A stretch of DNA of 64,000 nucleotides from Bordetella genomosp. 5 (GTDB taxonomy: Bacteria; Pseudomonadota; Gammaproteobacteria; Burkholderiales; Burkholderiaceae_B): NCBI RefSeq assembly GCF_002261475.1, contig NZ_NEVN01000004.1, positions 310,001-374,000 of the forward strand, given 5' to 3'. Below, piece by piece: positions 1 through 10,120 of the stretch (its first letter is position 1; each line of letters begins with the position of its first letter). A model generated the notes under the pieces. That model saw only the letters and a list, made by a program, of their open reading frames with translations. It had not been told where the DNA came from and ran no database searches. The position numbers were made by a program, and so were the translations under genes.

Positions 1-699
1 CACCGAGTCCACGAGCGCCGTGTCCACGAAGTAGGCCTGCGCGTTGCTGGGGATGTTGCCCACCTGCAGATTCAGGTTCTTGCTCGCGGGATCGATCATG
101 CTGCTCGCCGCCATGCCGTCGATCTGGAACAGGTTCTGATAGGGGCTCGCGCCGTGGATCGAGATGTCCTGCACATTCATCGAGCCACGGTTGCTGGAGG
201 CGTCGGTGTCGCTGCCCAGCCGCACCGCGGGCGCGCTGGCGACGAGCGAGCTCAGGTCGCGGTTGGCCGTGGGGGTGGCCGCGATTTCGGCGCGCGAGTA
301 GACGCGTTCCTCGGGAGACTGCCCCACCACCTCGACGGTTTCAAGGCGCGCGACGGAGAACGCGTTGCGCGCCTCGGCATATATCTGGTAGCGGCCCGGC
401 CCGTCCTGACGCAGTTGCAGGCCGCTGCCGTCGAGCAATCGGTTGAGCGCGTCGAACGGCGTCAGCGTGCCACGCACCGCGGGCGCCGCCTTGCCGGCGA
501 CGGCCTGCGGGCTGAAGCTCAGTTCGATGCCGGCTTGCTCGCCCAGGCTCAGCAGTGCGGATCCCAGGGGTTGCGCGGGCAGGTCGAGCGTCACGCCGTT
601 GGCGGGCGTCTGCGCCTGCGCGCCCGGATGGAAGGCTAGGGCGAGGCTCAATGCCAGCACGGCTTGCGCCGCGCCGCGCGCTGAACGGGCGATGGTCAT
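1..699 (-). CDS. TonB-dependent siderophore receptor, N-terminal part (cut by left edge)
   Basis: Outer-membrane ferric-siderophore receptor of the FpvA/FecA type, which takes up an iron chelate using TonB energy and signals to the anti-sigma factor encoded upstream. The visible 233 residues start with a signal peptide (hydrophobic run AVLALSLALAF, then HPGAQAQ). A secretin/TonB short N-terminal (STN) domain follows at about residues 35-95, with LGSALLSLGEQAGIELSFSP and a LTPFDALNRLL motif. A TonB-box-like VETVEVVG sits near residue 120 and the start of the plug domain follows (DISIHGASPYQNLFQIDG). The STN domain marks it as a transducer that talks to FecR. It is third in a fecI-fecR-receptor order on the same strand. 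The barrel and C-terminus lie beyond the window, so the substrate cannot be named. Confidence 0.9.
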   Translation of the reverse strand, partial: MTIARSARGAAQAVLALSLALAFHPGAQAQTPANGVTLDLPAQPLGSALLSLGEQAGIELSFSPQAVAGKAAPAVRGTLTPFDALNRLLDGSGLQLRQDGPGRYQIYAEARNAFSVARLETVEVVGQSPEERVYSRAEIAATPTANRDLSSLVASAPAVRLGSDTDASSNRGSMNVQDISIHGASPYQNLFQIDGMAASSMIDPASKNLNLQVGNIPSNAQAYFVDTALVDSV

Positions 700-816
700 G
701 ATGCGTCCTCGAGGCTACGTCGTTGCGGGTAAGACGTTCCTCGCAAGCCAGTACCTCATCGCGCGATCGATGAATAATTTAAATCGTCCTGCCGCTGTCG
801 ATTGCCTTGCGCATGC

Positions 817-1755
817 TTACTGGAGCACCAGCAGGCCGGGCAGTGTGTAGGTGGTCACGGACTGGCGTGCCAGCAGAAAGCGCAGCGCGCGCTGCACGTC
901 CGCGATGTTGACGGTGCCCGACACGCGCAGATCGCGCGCCGCGCCCACCACGAGCAGCCGGCGATCGCTGTAGGGCTGCAGGCGTTCCGCAGCCTGCGCG
1001 AGGCTGATGTCGTCCAGCCTCAGCAGCCCCTGGCTCCAGGCAGGGGAGGCGGTGGTCGCGCCGGCGTCGCGCTGCCATTTGCCGTCGTGCAGATGCGCGC
1101 CTTCGCCGGGTGACAGCGTCATGGCCTCGCGTGGCTCGCACACCGTGCAGAGGATCGCCACGTCGTGCTCGTAGACGTGCACGCGCATGCCGGATGCGGC
1201 GCGCGTGACTTCGAAGCGCGTGCCCAACGCGGTGGCGATGCCCTGGTCCGTGCGGACCCGGAACGGGGGCTCGCCGGCTTGGCGCGGCCGCACCTCGAAC
1301 AAAGCGCGGCCTCGCTCCAGGACGACGTCGCGCCGGCCTGCGGCATAGTCGAAGCGCAGCGCGCTGCCTGCGTCGAGCGTGGCGATCGAGCCGTCGGGTA
1401 ACGCCACCCGCTCGACACGATGGTCGGCGCGGACGTCCGGTGCGTCGAATGCCGGGCCCCCGATCAGACCCGCCAGGAGCGCGACGCTCAGCAGGCCGCC
1501 TGCCAGCGCGCGCGTGGCGCGGCGTGGCCGGGCGTTGAGCTGATCCGGTTGCAGACGTCCCAAGGTACCCCAGACCTTGCTGAGCCTGTCGAAGGCCGCG
1601 GCATGCTCGGGCCGGCTGTGATACCAGGCCTCGATCGCGGTGTAGGTCGCGCTGTCGCATTCGGTGTCGCTGAGCTTGACGACCCATTGCGACGCAGCCT
1701 GCAGCGCCTGCGGTCGGGTGAGGGCGTGACGCGGTGCGGCGGGGACGGCGCTCAT
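817..1755 (-). CDS. FecR-family anti-sigma factor / sigma regulator
   Basis: Inner-membrane regulator that holds the neighbouring ECF sigma factor and relays the receptor's signal from the periplasm. The 312 residues begin with a cytoplasmic DUF4880-type segment (ALQAASQWVVKLSD, then a EAWYHSRPEHAAAFDRLSKVW motif typical of FecR N-termini). One membrane segment follows at about residues 84-102 (LAGGLLSVALLAGLIGG). The periplasmic FecR domain has the usual VALPDGSIATLDAGSALRFDY pattern near residue 120 and RVRTDQGIATALGTRFEV near 167. The ATG overlaps the stop of the sigma gene by 4 bp, so the two are translationally coupled. Length and domain order are normal for the family. Confidence 0.93.
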   Translation of the reverse strand: MSAVPAAPRHALTRPQALQAASQWVVKLSDTECDSATYTAIEAWYHSRPEHAAAFDRLSKVWGTLGRLQPDQLNARPRRATRALAGGLLSVALLAGLIGGPAFDAPDVRADHRVERVALPDGSIATLDAGSALRFDYAAGRRDVVLERGRALFEVRPRQAGEPPFRVRTDQGIATALGTRFEVTRAASGMRVHVYEHDVAILCTVCEPREAMTLSPGEGAHLHDGKWQRDAGATTASPAWSQGLLRLDDISLAQAAERLQPYSDRRLLVVGAARDLRVSGTVNIADVQRALRFLLARQSVTTYTLPGLLVLQ

Positions 1756-2240
1756 GCCTGCAGGGCGGCGTCGCAGGCCAACAGAACACGCATCATGTGC
1801 TTCTCCACGGCGCTGACCGAGACCCTGCAGTGCTCGGCGATGGCGCGATAGGTGAGGCCTTCGTGGCGATGGAGCACGAAGATCTCCAGGCTGCGGGCCG
1901 GCTGCGCGAGCAGCACCGCCTGCAGGCGCCGCAGTGTCTGCCGCGCCGCGGCCACGTCCAGCGTGTCCGCCTCGGTCTGGCCGGTCAGGCCCGATGCGTA
2001 GCGCTCGTTGGCCTGGCGCTCGCGCGCCAGCCGCCGATGCCAGTCCGTCGCGATGTTGGCGGCCACGCGGAACACGTAGGCGCGCTGATTTTCCGGCTGG
2101 GCGCGGTCGCCCGATTCACTGAGCTTGATCCACGTGTCCTGCGCGCAGTCCTGCGCCGTATCGCGCGATCCCGTGCGCAATGAGAGAAAACTGAGCAGTT
2201 CACGGTAGTGGTGCAGAAAGGCGTCGGTCAGCACGGGCAT
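1752..2240 (-). CDS. FecI-type ECF RNA polymerase sigma factor
   Basis: Extracytoplasmic-function sigma factor of the iron-starvation class; it should direct polymerase to the receptor promoter when the cognate siderophore is bound. Region 2 is seen as DTAQDCAQDTWIKL and AYVFRVAANIATDWHRR. Region 4 is seen as LEIFVLHRHEGLTYRAIAEH followed by a recognition helix VSVSAVEKHMMRVL, a FecI hallmark. The ATG at 2240 is preferred over an in-frame TTG at 2255. The product is 162 residues. The 3' end overlaps fecR by 4 bp. A Fur-box-like sequence lies 53-71 bases upstream, which fits iron repression of the whole unit. Confidence 0.93.
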   Translation of the reverse strand: MPVLTDAFLHHYRELLSFLSLRTGSRDTAQDCAQDTWIKLSESGDRAQPENQRAYVFRVAANIATDWHRRLARERQANERYASGLTGQTEADTLDVAAARQTLRRLQAVLLAQPARSLEIFVLHRHEGLTYRAIAEHCRVSVSAVEKHMMRVLLACDAALQA

Positions 2241-2292
2241 GGCGGGCGGGCGCAATGGGCGGCAGGCACGGAAGGTCAGAAACCCGCAGAGT

Positions 2293-2311
2293 ATAAATGA
2301 TAACCATTCCT
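2293..2311 (-). promoter_or_regulatory. Candidate Fur box upstream of fecI
   Basis: The plus-strand core AATGATAACCATT at 2296-2308 matches the centre of the 19-bp Fur consensus; over the full window I count 12 of 19 matches. It lies in the only AT-rich stretch between fecI and yheS, just upstream of fecI. Iron-dependent repression of fecI by Fur is the usual arrangement. The site is read by eye. Confidence 0.7.
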
Positions 2312-2344
2312 AAATGGGGGCGGCGAGTGCGGCACGTGCGGCCA

Positions 2345-2374
2345 CCCAAAACAACGCCGCCCGAAGGCGGCGTT
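2345..2374 (-). terminator. Rho-independent terminator of the dap-prmB-yheS operon
   Basis: On the minus strand a perfect 9-bp stem (AACGCCGCC / GGCGGCGTT, 2353-2361 with 2366-2374) closes a 4-base loop and is followed by GTTTTGG. It lies 40 bases after the yheS stop. Confidence 0.8.
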
Positions 2375-2414
2375 CGCAAAGCGAGGGAGCGGGCTGCCGT
2401 GCGCGCGACCGCGC

Positions 2415-4349
2415 TCAGCCCAATCCCTGCTCGATCTCTTCGAGCGACTGCTGCAATTCCAGCCATTGCTCTTCGAGTTCGTTCATGCGTTTGGCCAGTT
2501 CGCCGTGCTCGGCCATGATGGTCTGGCGTTCGTTACGCCGCGCATCGGTGTACAGATCGGCGTCGGCGATGAGCGCATCGAGCTCGGCGAGGCGCACCCG
2601 GGCACGCTCCATCTGGGTGTCGACCTTGTCCAGCTTCGCCTGCACCGGCTTGCGCAGCGCGGACAAACGCTGGCGCTCCTCGGCTTCCTGGCGCCGCTGC
2701 GCCTTGCGGTCGACGCCGCCATCGGGCTGGTCGCCGCGCGCCGACGGTGCGGCGGCGCGCTCCTGGGCGTTGCGGGCCGACAGCCAGTCCCGGTAGTCTT
2801 CGAGGTCGCCGTCGAACTCACGCACGGCGCCATCGGCGACGATCCAGAAGCTGTCGACGGTCGTGCGCAGCAGATGCCGATCGTGCGATACGAGCAGCAT
2901 GCTGCCCGAAAACTCGGCCAGCGCGGCCGCCAGCGCTTCGCGCGTCTCGACGTCCAAATGGTTGCTGGGTTCGTCGAGCAGCAGCAGGTTGGGGCGCTGC
3001 CACACGATCAGCGACAGCGCGAGGCGAGCCTTCTCGCCGCCCGACATGGGCCCGACCTTGCTCGTGACGGCATCACCCGAGAAGCCGAAGCCGCCCAGGT
3101 AGTTACGCAGTTCCTGCTCGCGGACCTCGGGCGCAAGCCGCGCGAGATGCTGCAGCGGCGTGCCGTCGACATCGAGCATATCGAGCTGATGCTGATGGAA
3201 GTAGCCGATGGCCAGGCCTCTGGAGGCCCGGCGTTCGCCCTGCTGCACGGGCAGCTCTTCGGCTAGCGTCTTGATCAGCGTGCTCTTGCCGGCGCCGTTC
3301 GCGCCCAGCACGCCCACGCGCGCGCCGGCGCGCACCATGAGGGTGACGTCCCTCAGGATGGGCTTGGCATCGCCCGCGTCGCCGGCATAGCCCGCGGACA
3401 CGTGTTCGAGCGTAAGCAGCGGATCGGGCGTGTGCTCGGGGGAGGGGATGCGGATGTCGATACCGGATTCAGCATGCAGCGGCGCGAGCGCCTCCATGCG
3501 CGCGAGCGCCTTGACCCGGCTCTGCGCCTGCTTGGCCTTGGACGCCTTGGCCTTGAATCGATCGATGAAGCTCTGAAGCCGTGCAGCCTCGCGGTTCTGG
3601 CGATCGATGGCGATGGACGCCTGGCGCAGGCGCTCGGCGCGCTGCAACAGGAAGTCCTGGTAGCCGCCCTTGTAGCGGACGAGCTTGCCGTGATCGAAAT
3701 GCAGAATCGCGCGCGCGACCGCGTCGAGGAACTCCGTATCGTGCGAGATCAGCAGGACGGTGCCCTGATAGGCGGCCAGCCACTTCTCGAGCCAGAGCAT
3801 GGCGTCGAGGTCCAGGTGGTTGGTCGGCTCGTCCAGCAGCAGCAGTTCGGAGGGCGCCATCAGCGCGCGGGCCAGCGCGATGCGCATGCGCCAGCCGCCC
3901 GAGAAGCTTTCGACGGGCTTCATCCACTCGTCGGGCTTGAAGCCCAGGCCGGCCAGCAACTGCTCCGCCCGCGAGGCGGCGCTCCAGACGCCCGCCTCGG
4001 TCAGGGCCGCCTCGGTCTCGGCGATCTGCGTGCCCTGGTCGTCGGTGAGCGCGGCACGTTGCGCCTGCAGCGCGCGCAGATGCACGTCGCCGTCGATGAC
4101 GAACTCGCGCGCCGGCCGCTCGGTGCTCGAGATCTCCTGCTCCACGCTGGCGATACGCCAGCCGGCCGGAAGGTCGACGTTGCCGGCGTCCAGGTCGAGC
4201 TCGCCGGTCAGCAAGCCGAACAGCGAGGATTTGCCCGCGCCGTTCTTGCCGACGATGCCGACGCGTTCGCCAGGGTGCACCACGAAGTCCGCACCATCGA
4301 GCAGCACCTTGGTGCCGCGGCGCAGCGTCAATCCAGAAGCACGTATCAC
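2415..4349 (-). CDS. yheS: ABC-F family ATPase, YheS-like
   Basis: Cytoplasmic ABC-F protein with two ATPase domains and no membrane part; ABC-F proteins act at the ribosomal exit site and rescue or tune translation. The first Walker A is GKNGAGKS at about residues 34-41 and its signature is FSGGWRMR; the second Walker A is GANGAGKS, with signature MSGGEKARL. Both Walker B motifs read LLLDEP. The linker carries SFIDRFKAKASKAKQAQSR, very close to E. coli YheS. A charged coiled-coil tail follows the second ATPase. The start is set at the GTG at 4349, whose GTGA overlaps the prmB stop. Starting there gives 644 residues, near the 637 of E. coli YheS, and residue 2 onward aligns with the YheS start. 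It is the last gene of the dapC operon. Confidence 0.93.
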   Translation of the reverse strand: MIRASGLTLRRGTKVLLDGADFVVHPGERVGIVGKNGAGKSSLFGLLTGELDLDAGNVDLPAGWRIASVEQEISSTERPAREFVIDGDVHLRALQAQRAALTDDQGTQIAETEAALTEAGVWSAASRAEQLLAGLGFKPDEWMKPVESFSGGWRMRIALARALMAPSELLLLDEPTNHLDLDAMLWLEKWLAAYQGTVLLISHDTEFLDAVARAILHFDHGKLVRYKGGYQDFLLQRAERLRQASIAIDRQNREAARLQSFIDRFKAKASKAKQAQSRVKALARMEALAPLHAESGIDIRIPSPEHTPDPLLTLEHVSAGYAGDAGDAKPILRDVTLMVRAGARVGVLGANGAGKSTLIKTLAEELPVQQGERRASRGLAIGYFHQHQLDMLDVDGTPLQHLARLAPEVREQELRNYLGGFGFSGDAVTSKVGPMSGGEKARLALSLIVWQRPNLLLLDEPSNHLDVETREALAAALAEFSGSMLLVSHDRHLLRTTVDSFWIVADGAVREFDGDLEDYRDWLSARNAQERAAAPSARGDQPDGGVDRKAQRRQEAEERQRLSALRKPVQAKLDKVDTQMERARVRLAELDALIADADLYTDARRNERQTIMAEHGELAKRMNELEEQWLELQQSLEEIEQGLG

Positions 4350-5242
4350 AGCGTCAGTTGCTCGCGCGTAAGCAGCAGGATCTGGTCGCTGGCCTGCGCC
4401 GTTTCCAGCCACACGGGATGCAGGTCAGGGAAGGCGGCCTCGAAGTGATCGCGCTCGTGGCCGATCTCGAGCACCAGCACGCCCTGCTCGCTCAGATAGC
4501 GCGGTGCGGCTTCGAGGATGCGGCGCACCAGGTCCATGCCGTCGGTGCCGCCGGCCAGCGCCAGCGCCGGCTCGTGCCGGTACTCGGGCGGCAAGGCGTC
4601 CATCGATGCGCTGTTGACGTACGGCGGATTGCAGACGATGACGTCATAGGCGCGCTCGGGCAGGCTGTCGAACAGGTTGCTGGCGTGTAGCGTGACCTGA
4701 TCCTGCAGACCGAAGTCGTCGACGTTGCGGCGCGCCACCTCGAGGGCCTCGGGCGACAGGTCGACCGCGTCGACCTCGGCGTACGGAAAGGCCAGCGCGC
4801 TCAGGATGGCCAGGCAACCCGAGCCCGTGCACATGTCGAGCGCGTACTGCACGTCGTTGGCGTCCTGCACCCAGGGCGACAAGCCTTCGTCGAGCAGCTC
4901 GGCGATGGGCGAGCGCGGCACGATGACACGCGAATCGACATAGAAGCGATGGCCGCGCAGCCACGCTTCGTGCGTGAGGTAGGCGGCCGGCAGACGCTCG
5001 CTCACGCGGCGATCGATCAGGTCGAGCACGCGCTCGCGCTCTTTGGCGAGAACGCGGGCATCGAGGAACGGATCCAGCGTGTCGGGCGGCAGATGCAGTC
5101 CGTGCAGCACCAGATAGACGGCTTCGTCCCAGGCGTTGTCCGATCCATGCCCCAGCGCCACCTTGGCCGCGTTCAGGCGCGATACGCCATAGCGGATCAG
5201 GTCGCGCAGGGTCTGGAGTTCTTGACGGTCAGTAGTGGCCAT
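4346..5242 (-). CDS. prmB: Ribosomal protein L3 glutamine N5-methyltransferase
   Basis: S-adenosylmethionine-dependent enzyme that methylates a glutamine of ribosomal protein L3. The SAM-binding motif DMCTGSGCL is at residues 137-145 and the catalytic NPPY of glutamine/adenine methyltransferases is at 205-208. The N-terminal helical part (TLRDLIRYGVSRLNAAKVA) and PAAYLTHEAWLRGHRFYVD are typical of PrmB, and they distinguish it from the release-factor enzyme PrmC. The ATG at 5242 is chosen over a TTG two codons earlier. It follows dapE by 7 bases and overlaps yheS by 4, so it belongs to the dap operon. Length 298 residues, normal. Confidence 0.93.
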   Translation of the reverse strand: MATTDRQELQTLRDLIRYGVSRLNAAKVALGHGSDNAWDEAVYLVLHGLHLPPDTLDPFLDARVLAKERERVLDLIDRRVSERLPAAYLTHEAWLRGHRFYVDSRVIVPRSPIAELLDEGLSPWVQDANDVQYALDMCTGSGCLAILSALAFPYAEVDAVDLSPEALEVARRNVDDFGLQDQVTLHASNLFDSLPERAYDVIVCNPPYVNSASMDALPPEYRHEPALALAGGTDGMDLVRRILEAAPRYLSEQGVLVLEIGHERDHFEAAFPDLHPVWLETAQASDQILLLTREQLTL

Positions 5243-5249
5243 GTGCAAT

Positions 5250-7207
<1,958 letters not shown>

Positions 7208-7240
7208 GACGGCTCGGTGTTGAGAGGGTTGGTCAAGGGA

Positions 7241-8437
7241 TCAGACGGAAGTCTGCACAAAATGCACGATGCGTTCGGCGGCCTGGACGCACTGGTCCAG
7301 CGGCGCCACCAGCGCGATGCGGATACGGCCGGCGCCGGGATTCACCCCGCGCGTCTCGCGCGCCAGGAAGCTGCCCGGCAGCACGGTAACACCGGTGCGT
7401 CCGTAAAGGTCGCGGGCGAAGGCCTGGTCGCAGCCCGGGGTAGGCGCCCACAGGTAAAACGAAGCCTGCGGCATGCGCACGTCGAGCACCCGCGCCAGGA
7501 TGGGCGTAACGGCTTCGAACTTGGCGCGATAGAGGCGGCGGTTTTCCTGGACGTGGGCCTCGTCGTTCCAGGCGGCGACGCTGGCCGCCGCGAACACGGG
7601 GCTCATGGCGCTGCCATGATAGGTGCGATAGAGCAGGAAGCGCGCCATCAGCGCCGCATCGCCCGCCACGAAGCCGGAGCGCATGCCCGGGACGTTCGAG
7701 CGCTTGGACAGGCTCGAGAACACGACGAGGTTCTTGTACGTGTCGCGGCCGAGCCGGCGTGCGGCCTGCAAGCCGCCCAGCGGCGCGTCGCCCTCGTCGA
7801 AATAGATTTCGGAGTAGCACTCGTCGGACGCGATGACGAAGCCGTAGCGGTCCGACAGCGCGAACAGCGTGCGCCAGTCTTCCAGCGGCATCACGTTGCC
7901 CGCGGGGTTGCCGGGCGTGCACACGAACACCAGCCGCGTCTGGCGCCACACGTCTTCCGTGACGGCGTTCCAGTCGGGGTTGAAGTCGCGCGCGGGATCG
8001 GCGTTGACGTAGAAGGGGCGGGCGCCCGCGAGCACGGTCGCGCCTTCGTAGATTTGATAGAAGGGGTTCGGGCAGACGACCAGCGAATCCGCCGCCGGAT
8101 CGATGACGGCCTGGGTGAAGGCGAACAGGGCTTCGCGCGAACCCAGCACGGGCAGCACTTGCGTGTCGGCGTCGGGCGCCGGAATGCTGTAGCGGCGTGC
8201 CAGCCATTGCGCGATCGCCTCGCGCAGCGCCGGCGTGCCCTTGGTCGCCGGGTACACGGACAGGCCGTTCAGGTGCGCATTGATCGCCTCGCCCACGAGT
8301 GCGGGCGTGGCGTGCTTGGGCTCACCGATCGACAAATTGATGGGTGCGAGGCCATCCGGCGGCGTGCCGCCCGAGGCCAGCAGACCACGCAGTTTTTCAA
8401 AGGGATAGGGATGCAGGGCATCGAGACGCGGATTCAT
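7241..8437 (-). CDS. dapC: Succinyldiaminopimelate transaminase
   Basis: PLP-dependent class I/II aminotransferase converting N-succinyl-2-amino-6-oxopimelate to N-succinyl-LL-DAP. The start MNPRLDALHPYPFEKLR at 8437 is the conserved N-terminus of beta- and gammaproteobacterial DapC. The upstream in-frame codons run into the tRNA gene and are not coding. PLP-site features are SDECYSEIYFDEGD, the Schiff-base lysine in FSSLSKRSNVPGMRSGF and the C-terminal arginine region GRIRIALVAPL. Length 398 residues. It heads the operon dapC-dapD-dapE-prmB-yheS; the 33-base gap to dapD holds no terminator. Confidence 0.95.
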   Translation of the reverse strand: MNPRLDALHPYPFEKLRGLLASGGTPPDGLAPINLSIGEPKHATPALVGEAINAHLNGLSVYPATKGTPALREAIAQWLARRYSIPAPDADTQVLPVLGSREALFAFTQAVIDPAADSLVVCPNPFYQIYEGATVLAGARPFYVNADPARDFNPDWNAVTEDVWRQTRLVFVCTPGNPAGNVMPLEDWRTLFALSDRYGFVIASDECYSEIYFDEGDAPLGGLQAARRLGRDTYKNLVVFSSLSKRSNVPGMRSGFVAGDAALMARFLLYRTYHGSAMSPVFAAASVAAWNDEAHVQENRRLYRAKFEAVTPILARVLDVRMPQASFYLWAPTPGCDQAFARDLYGRTGVTVLPGSFLARETRGVNPGAGRIRIALVAPLDQCVQAAERIVHFVQTSV

Positions 8438-8484
8438 AGCGCACGATTTTAACAAGCAAGCTACAATAGCGGGCTTGGCCTTTT

Positions 8485-8571
8485 GCGAAGGTGGCGAAAT
8501 TGGTAGACGCACCAGGTTTAGGTCCTGACGCCGTAACAGGTGTGCGGGTTCGAGTCCCGCCCTTCGCACCA
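8485..8571 (+). tRNA. tRNA-Leu (anticodon UAG)
   Basis: An 87-nt class II tRNA with encoded CCA. The acceptor stem is GCGAAGG / CCTTCGC. The D-arm holds AAATTGGTAGACGC. The anticodon loop is TTTAGGT, giving TAG. A long variable arm (GCCGTAACAGGTGT) and the T-arm GCGGGTTCGAGTCCCGC follow. The outermost anticodon-stem pair appears to be C-A. A TACAAT -10 hexamer lies at 8462-8467. The gene reads away from the divergent dapC. Confidence 0.95.
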
Positions 8572-8598
8572 ACCCTATTCGTGTCGTGATGCCGGGCT

Positions 8599-8717
8599 AA
8601 TCGGTCGGCATAGTCGGTCGGCACACTCGATCGGCACAATCGGTCGGCACAATCGGTCGGCCGGACCGGTCAAGCCTAACCGGTCGGCCTGAGTGGTCGG
8701 CCTAAGTGGTCGGCCCA
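8599..8717 (+). repeat. Nine-copy ~13-nt tandem repeat after tRNA-Leu
   Basis: Nine imperfect head-to-tail units of 13 (two of 14) bases with consensus AATCGGTCGGCAC begin at 8599, 8612, 8625, 8638, 8651, 8664, 8678, 8692 and 8705. The first five keep the consensus best; the last four drift toward AGTGGTCGGCCTA. The rest of the tRNA-to-8869 gap is GC-rich and shows no reading frame or clear terminator. Confidence 0.85.
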
Positions 8718-8869
8718 ACCCCCCGGCCCACGGCCGCCAGGCCTCAAGCTCCAAGCCCCAAGCCTAGCCCCCGGCTCGCCCCACCTCGCGCGCGGCGCTA
8801 GCTGACGGGTTGCTGTATGCAGGCATGGGGGTTGCTGGCCCTTCTGCATGACGAACTCGGGAGCCAGGC

Positions 8870-9037
8870 ATGCATTTGGTGATCATGGATTCTTCGGTCA
8901 TCGTGGACCGTGTGCAGTATGTTTTTTCCACGGTGGGCGAGGCTCAGGCGTTCGCGCTTTGCCTGAAATCAAGTCAGTCGGTCGATGCATGTCTGCATGT
9001 GCACAAGCCGGTGGCGGTCGTCGAGCCGTCCGCGTAA
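8870..9037 (+). CDS. Small hypothetical protein (55 aa)
   Basis: An ATG frame of 55 residues (MHLVIMDSSVIVDRVQYVFS at the start, VAVVEPSA at the end) with a good ribosome site, GGGAG, six bases before the ATG. It contains no obvious membrane segment and has two cysteines and two histidines (CLKSSQSVDACLHVHKP). It sits 36 bases before another short gene in the same direction, and the two probably share a transcript. I do not recognise the family. The main support is the ribosome site, uninterrupted frame and context. Confidence 0.5.
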   Translation: MHLVIMDSSVIVDRVQYVFSTVGEAQAFALCLKSSQSVDACLHVHKPVAVVEPSA

Positions 9038-9073
9038 GATTCAGGGACACAGCCAAGCATCTCGGGAGACTCG

Positions 9074-9292
9074 GTGTCTGCGAAGGTCCATATCAACGTG
9101 ACACCGCTTGCTTCCGGTAAATACGTCGGACGCGTCAATATCTCCTTTGAGCTGGATGCCGGCCGGCAGGCCTGCTACTCCTATGCCACGCGTCCCGAAC
9201 GCAGCGAGCCCGCCGCGCGGCTTCAGGCCGAGGCGCTCGTGCACGACGCAATCGCACACTTCGATCGCCTGGGGTGGGCTCGCGCTGCCTGA
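9074..9292 (+). CDS. Small hypothetical protein (72 aa)
   Basis: A GTG-started frame of 72 residues beginning MSAKVHINVTPLASGKYVGR. The alternating pattern VNISFELDAGRQACYSYATR suggests a small beta-sheet, followed by a helix (PAARLQAEALVHDAIAHFD). A rho-independent terminator follows 48 bases after the stop, so it is the last gene of a short transcript with the 55-residue gene upstream. No function can be assigned. Confidence 0.65.
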   Translation: MSAKVHINVTPLASGKYVGRVNISFELDAGRQACYSYATRPERSEPAARLQAEALVHDAIAHFDRLGWARAA

Positions 9293-9340
9293 CTGACTCG
9301 AGATGCGGCGCTGCCTCATCGAAAACCGCTACATCGAAAA

Positions 9341-9364
9341 CGCCGGCACACGCCGGCATTTTTC
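9341..9364 (+). terminator. Rho-independent terminator
   Basis: GCCGGC-ACAC-GCCGGC hairpin extended by flanking C-G pairing, followed by ATTTTTC. It ends the 8870-9292 transcript. Confidence 0.7.
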
Positions 9365-9415
9365 TATTCAGGTGGCCCGATCACATTCCGGGCGCGGTGC
9401 GCGACCCTGCGCCGC

Positions 9416-10120
9416 TCACGTGCCCGGGCAGGTCTGGGGCAGCCTGTCCAATTCCTGCGACATCTGAATGAAGGCCGCGGGACCCTTGTTGGCGGGCACG
9501 CGCACCACATAGATCGAATCGAAGTCGCTGCCACGCCAGGCGGGCACGGAGGCCGAGGGCCCCTGGTGGCGGTCGAGTATCAGTCTGACCGCCTCGGGGA
9601 GGGTTCGATGGTCCCACGCGATGACGACCGTACGGCCTCGCAGATCGGCCGCATCGAGGGCATTCGCCAATCCTTTGGCGTCGTCGTAGCCGATCTGCGC
9701 CTGCACCGGAAGGCCGTATTGCACGGCGAGCGGCGTGACCGTCGCGAGCGGACGCACGTAGCTGTACGCCTGCCCACTCTCCATCTTTTGCACCGCGGGC
9801 GAGGGCGCGAACACGGCCTGCGGCGGACCCACCCGGCGAGGCAGCCGCTGCACCAGCGCGATCGCCCGATTCAGGCCGCGGCAGCTCAACTGGCCCAGCC
9901 CCGCCACCGGCACTTCGGCATGCCGTATGAAAACGAAGGTCGTCGCACCGGGCGCGGGCGTCAGCGCCGGTCCTTCATCCTGGAACCACGCCGTCGATCC
10001 GCACCCCGCCAAGAGGGCCAGGGCCGCGACGCTGCCCAACAGCGCGCCTCCACGACACACGCGCTGCGAACGGGCATGCAACGGAGGGCGGGACGGGACA
10101 AACAAAAACCGCGTGGGCAT
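9416..10120 (-). CDS. Lipoprotein of the histidine-phosphatase fold
   Basis: A predicted lipoprotein of 234 residues. The start at 10120 gives a basic N-terminus, a hydrophobic run (GSVAALALLAGC) and a lipobox cysteine at residue 40. The mature part has FIRHAEVP at residues 65-72, a variant of the RHG motif that carries the phosphohistidine in the histidine-phosphatase superfamily. Another matching block is VVIAWDHRTLPEAV, where the second catalytic histidine usually lies (here in a WDH context). Substrate unknown. Longer in-frame starts up to 10216 exist but would place the signal sequence internally. It converges with the small genes to its left. Confidence 0.75.
   Translation of the reverse strand: MPTRFLFVPSRPPLHARSQRVCRGGALLGSVAALALLAGCGSTAWFQDEGPALTPAPGATTFVFIRHAEVPVAGLGQLSCRGLNRAIALVQRLPRRVGPPQAVFAPSPAVQKMESGQAYSYVRPLATVTPLAVQYGLPVQAQIGYDDAKGLANALDAADLRGRTVVIAWDHRTLPEAVRLILDRHQGPSASVPAWRGSDFDSIYVVRVPANKGPAAFIQMSQELDRLPQTCPGT

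Noticed and set aside
8599-8717. Attachment site of an integrated element at tRNA-Leu
   Set aside because: No integrase, no duplicated tRNA end and no foreign-looking gene block nearby; the repeat is tandem, not a direct repeat at two ends.
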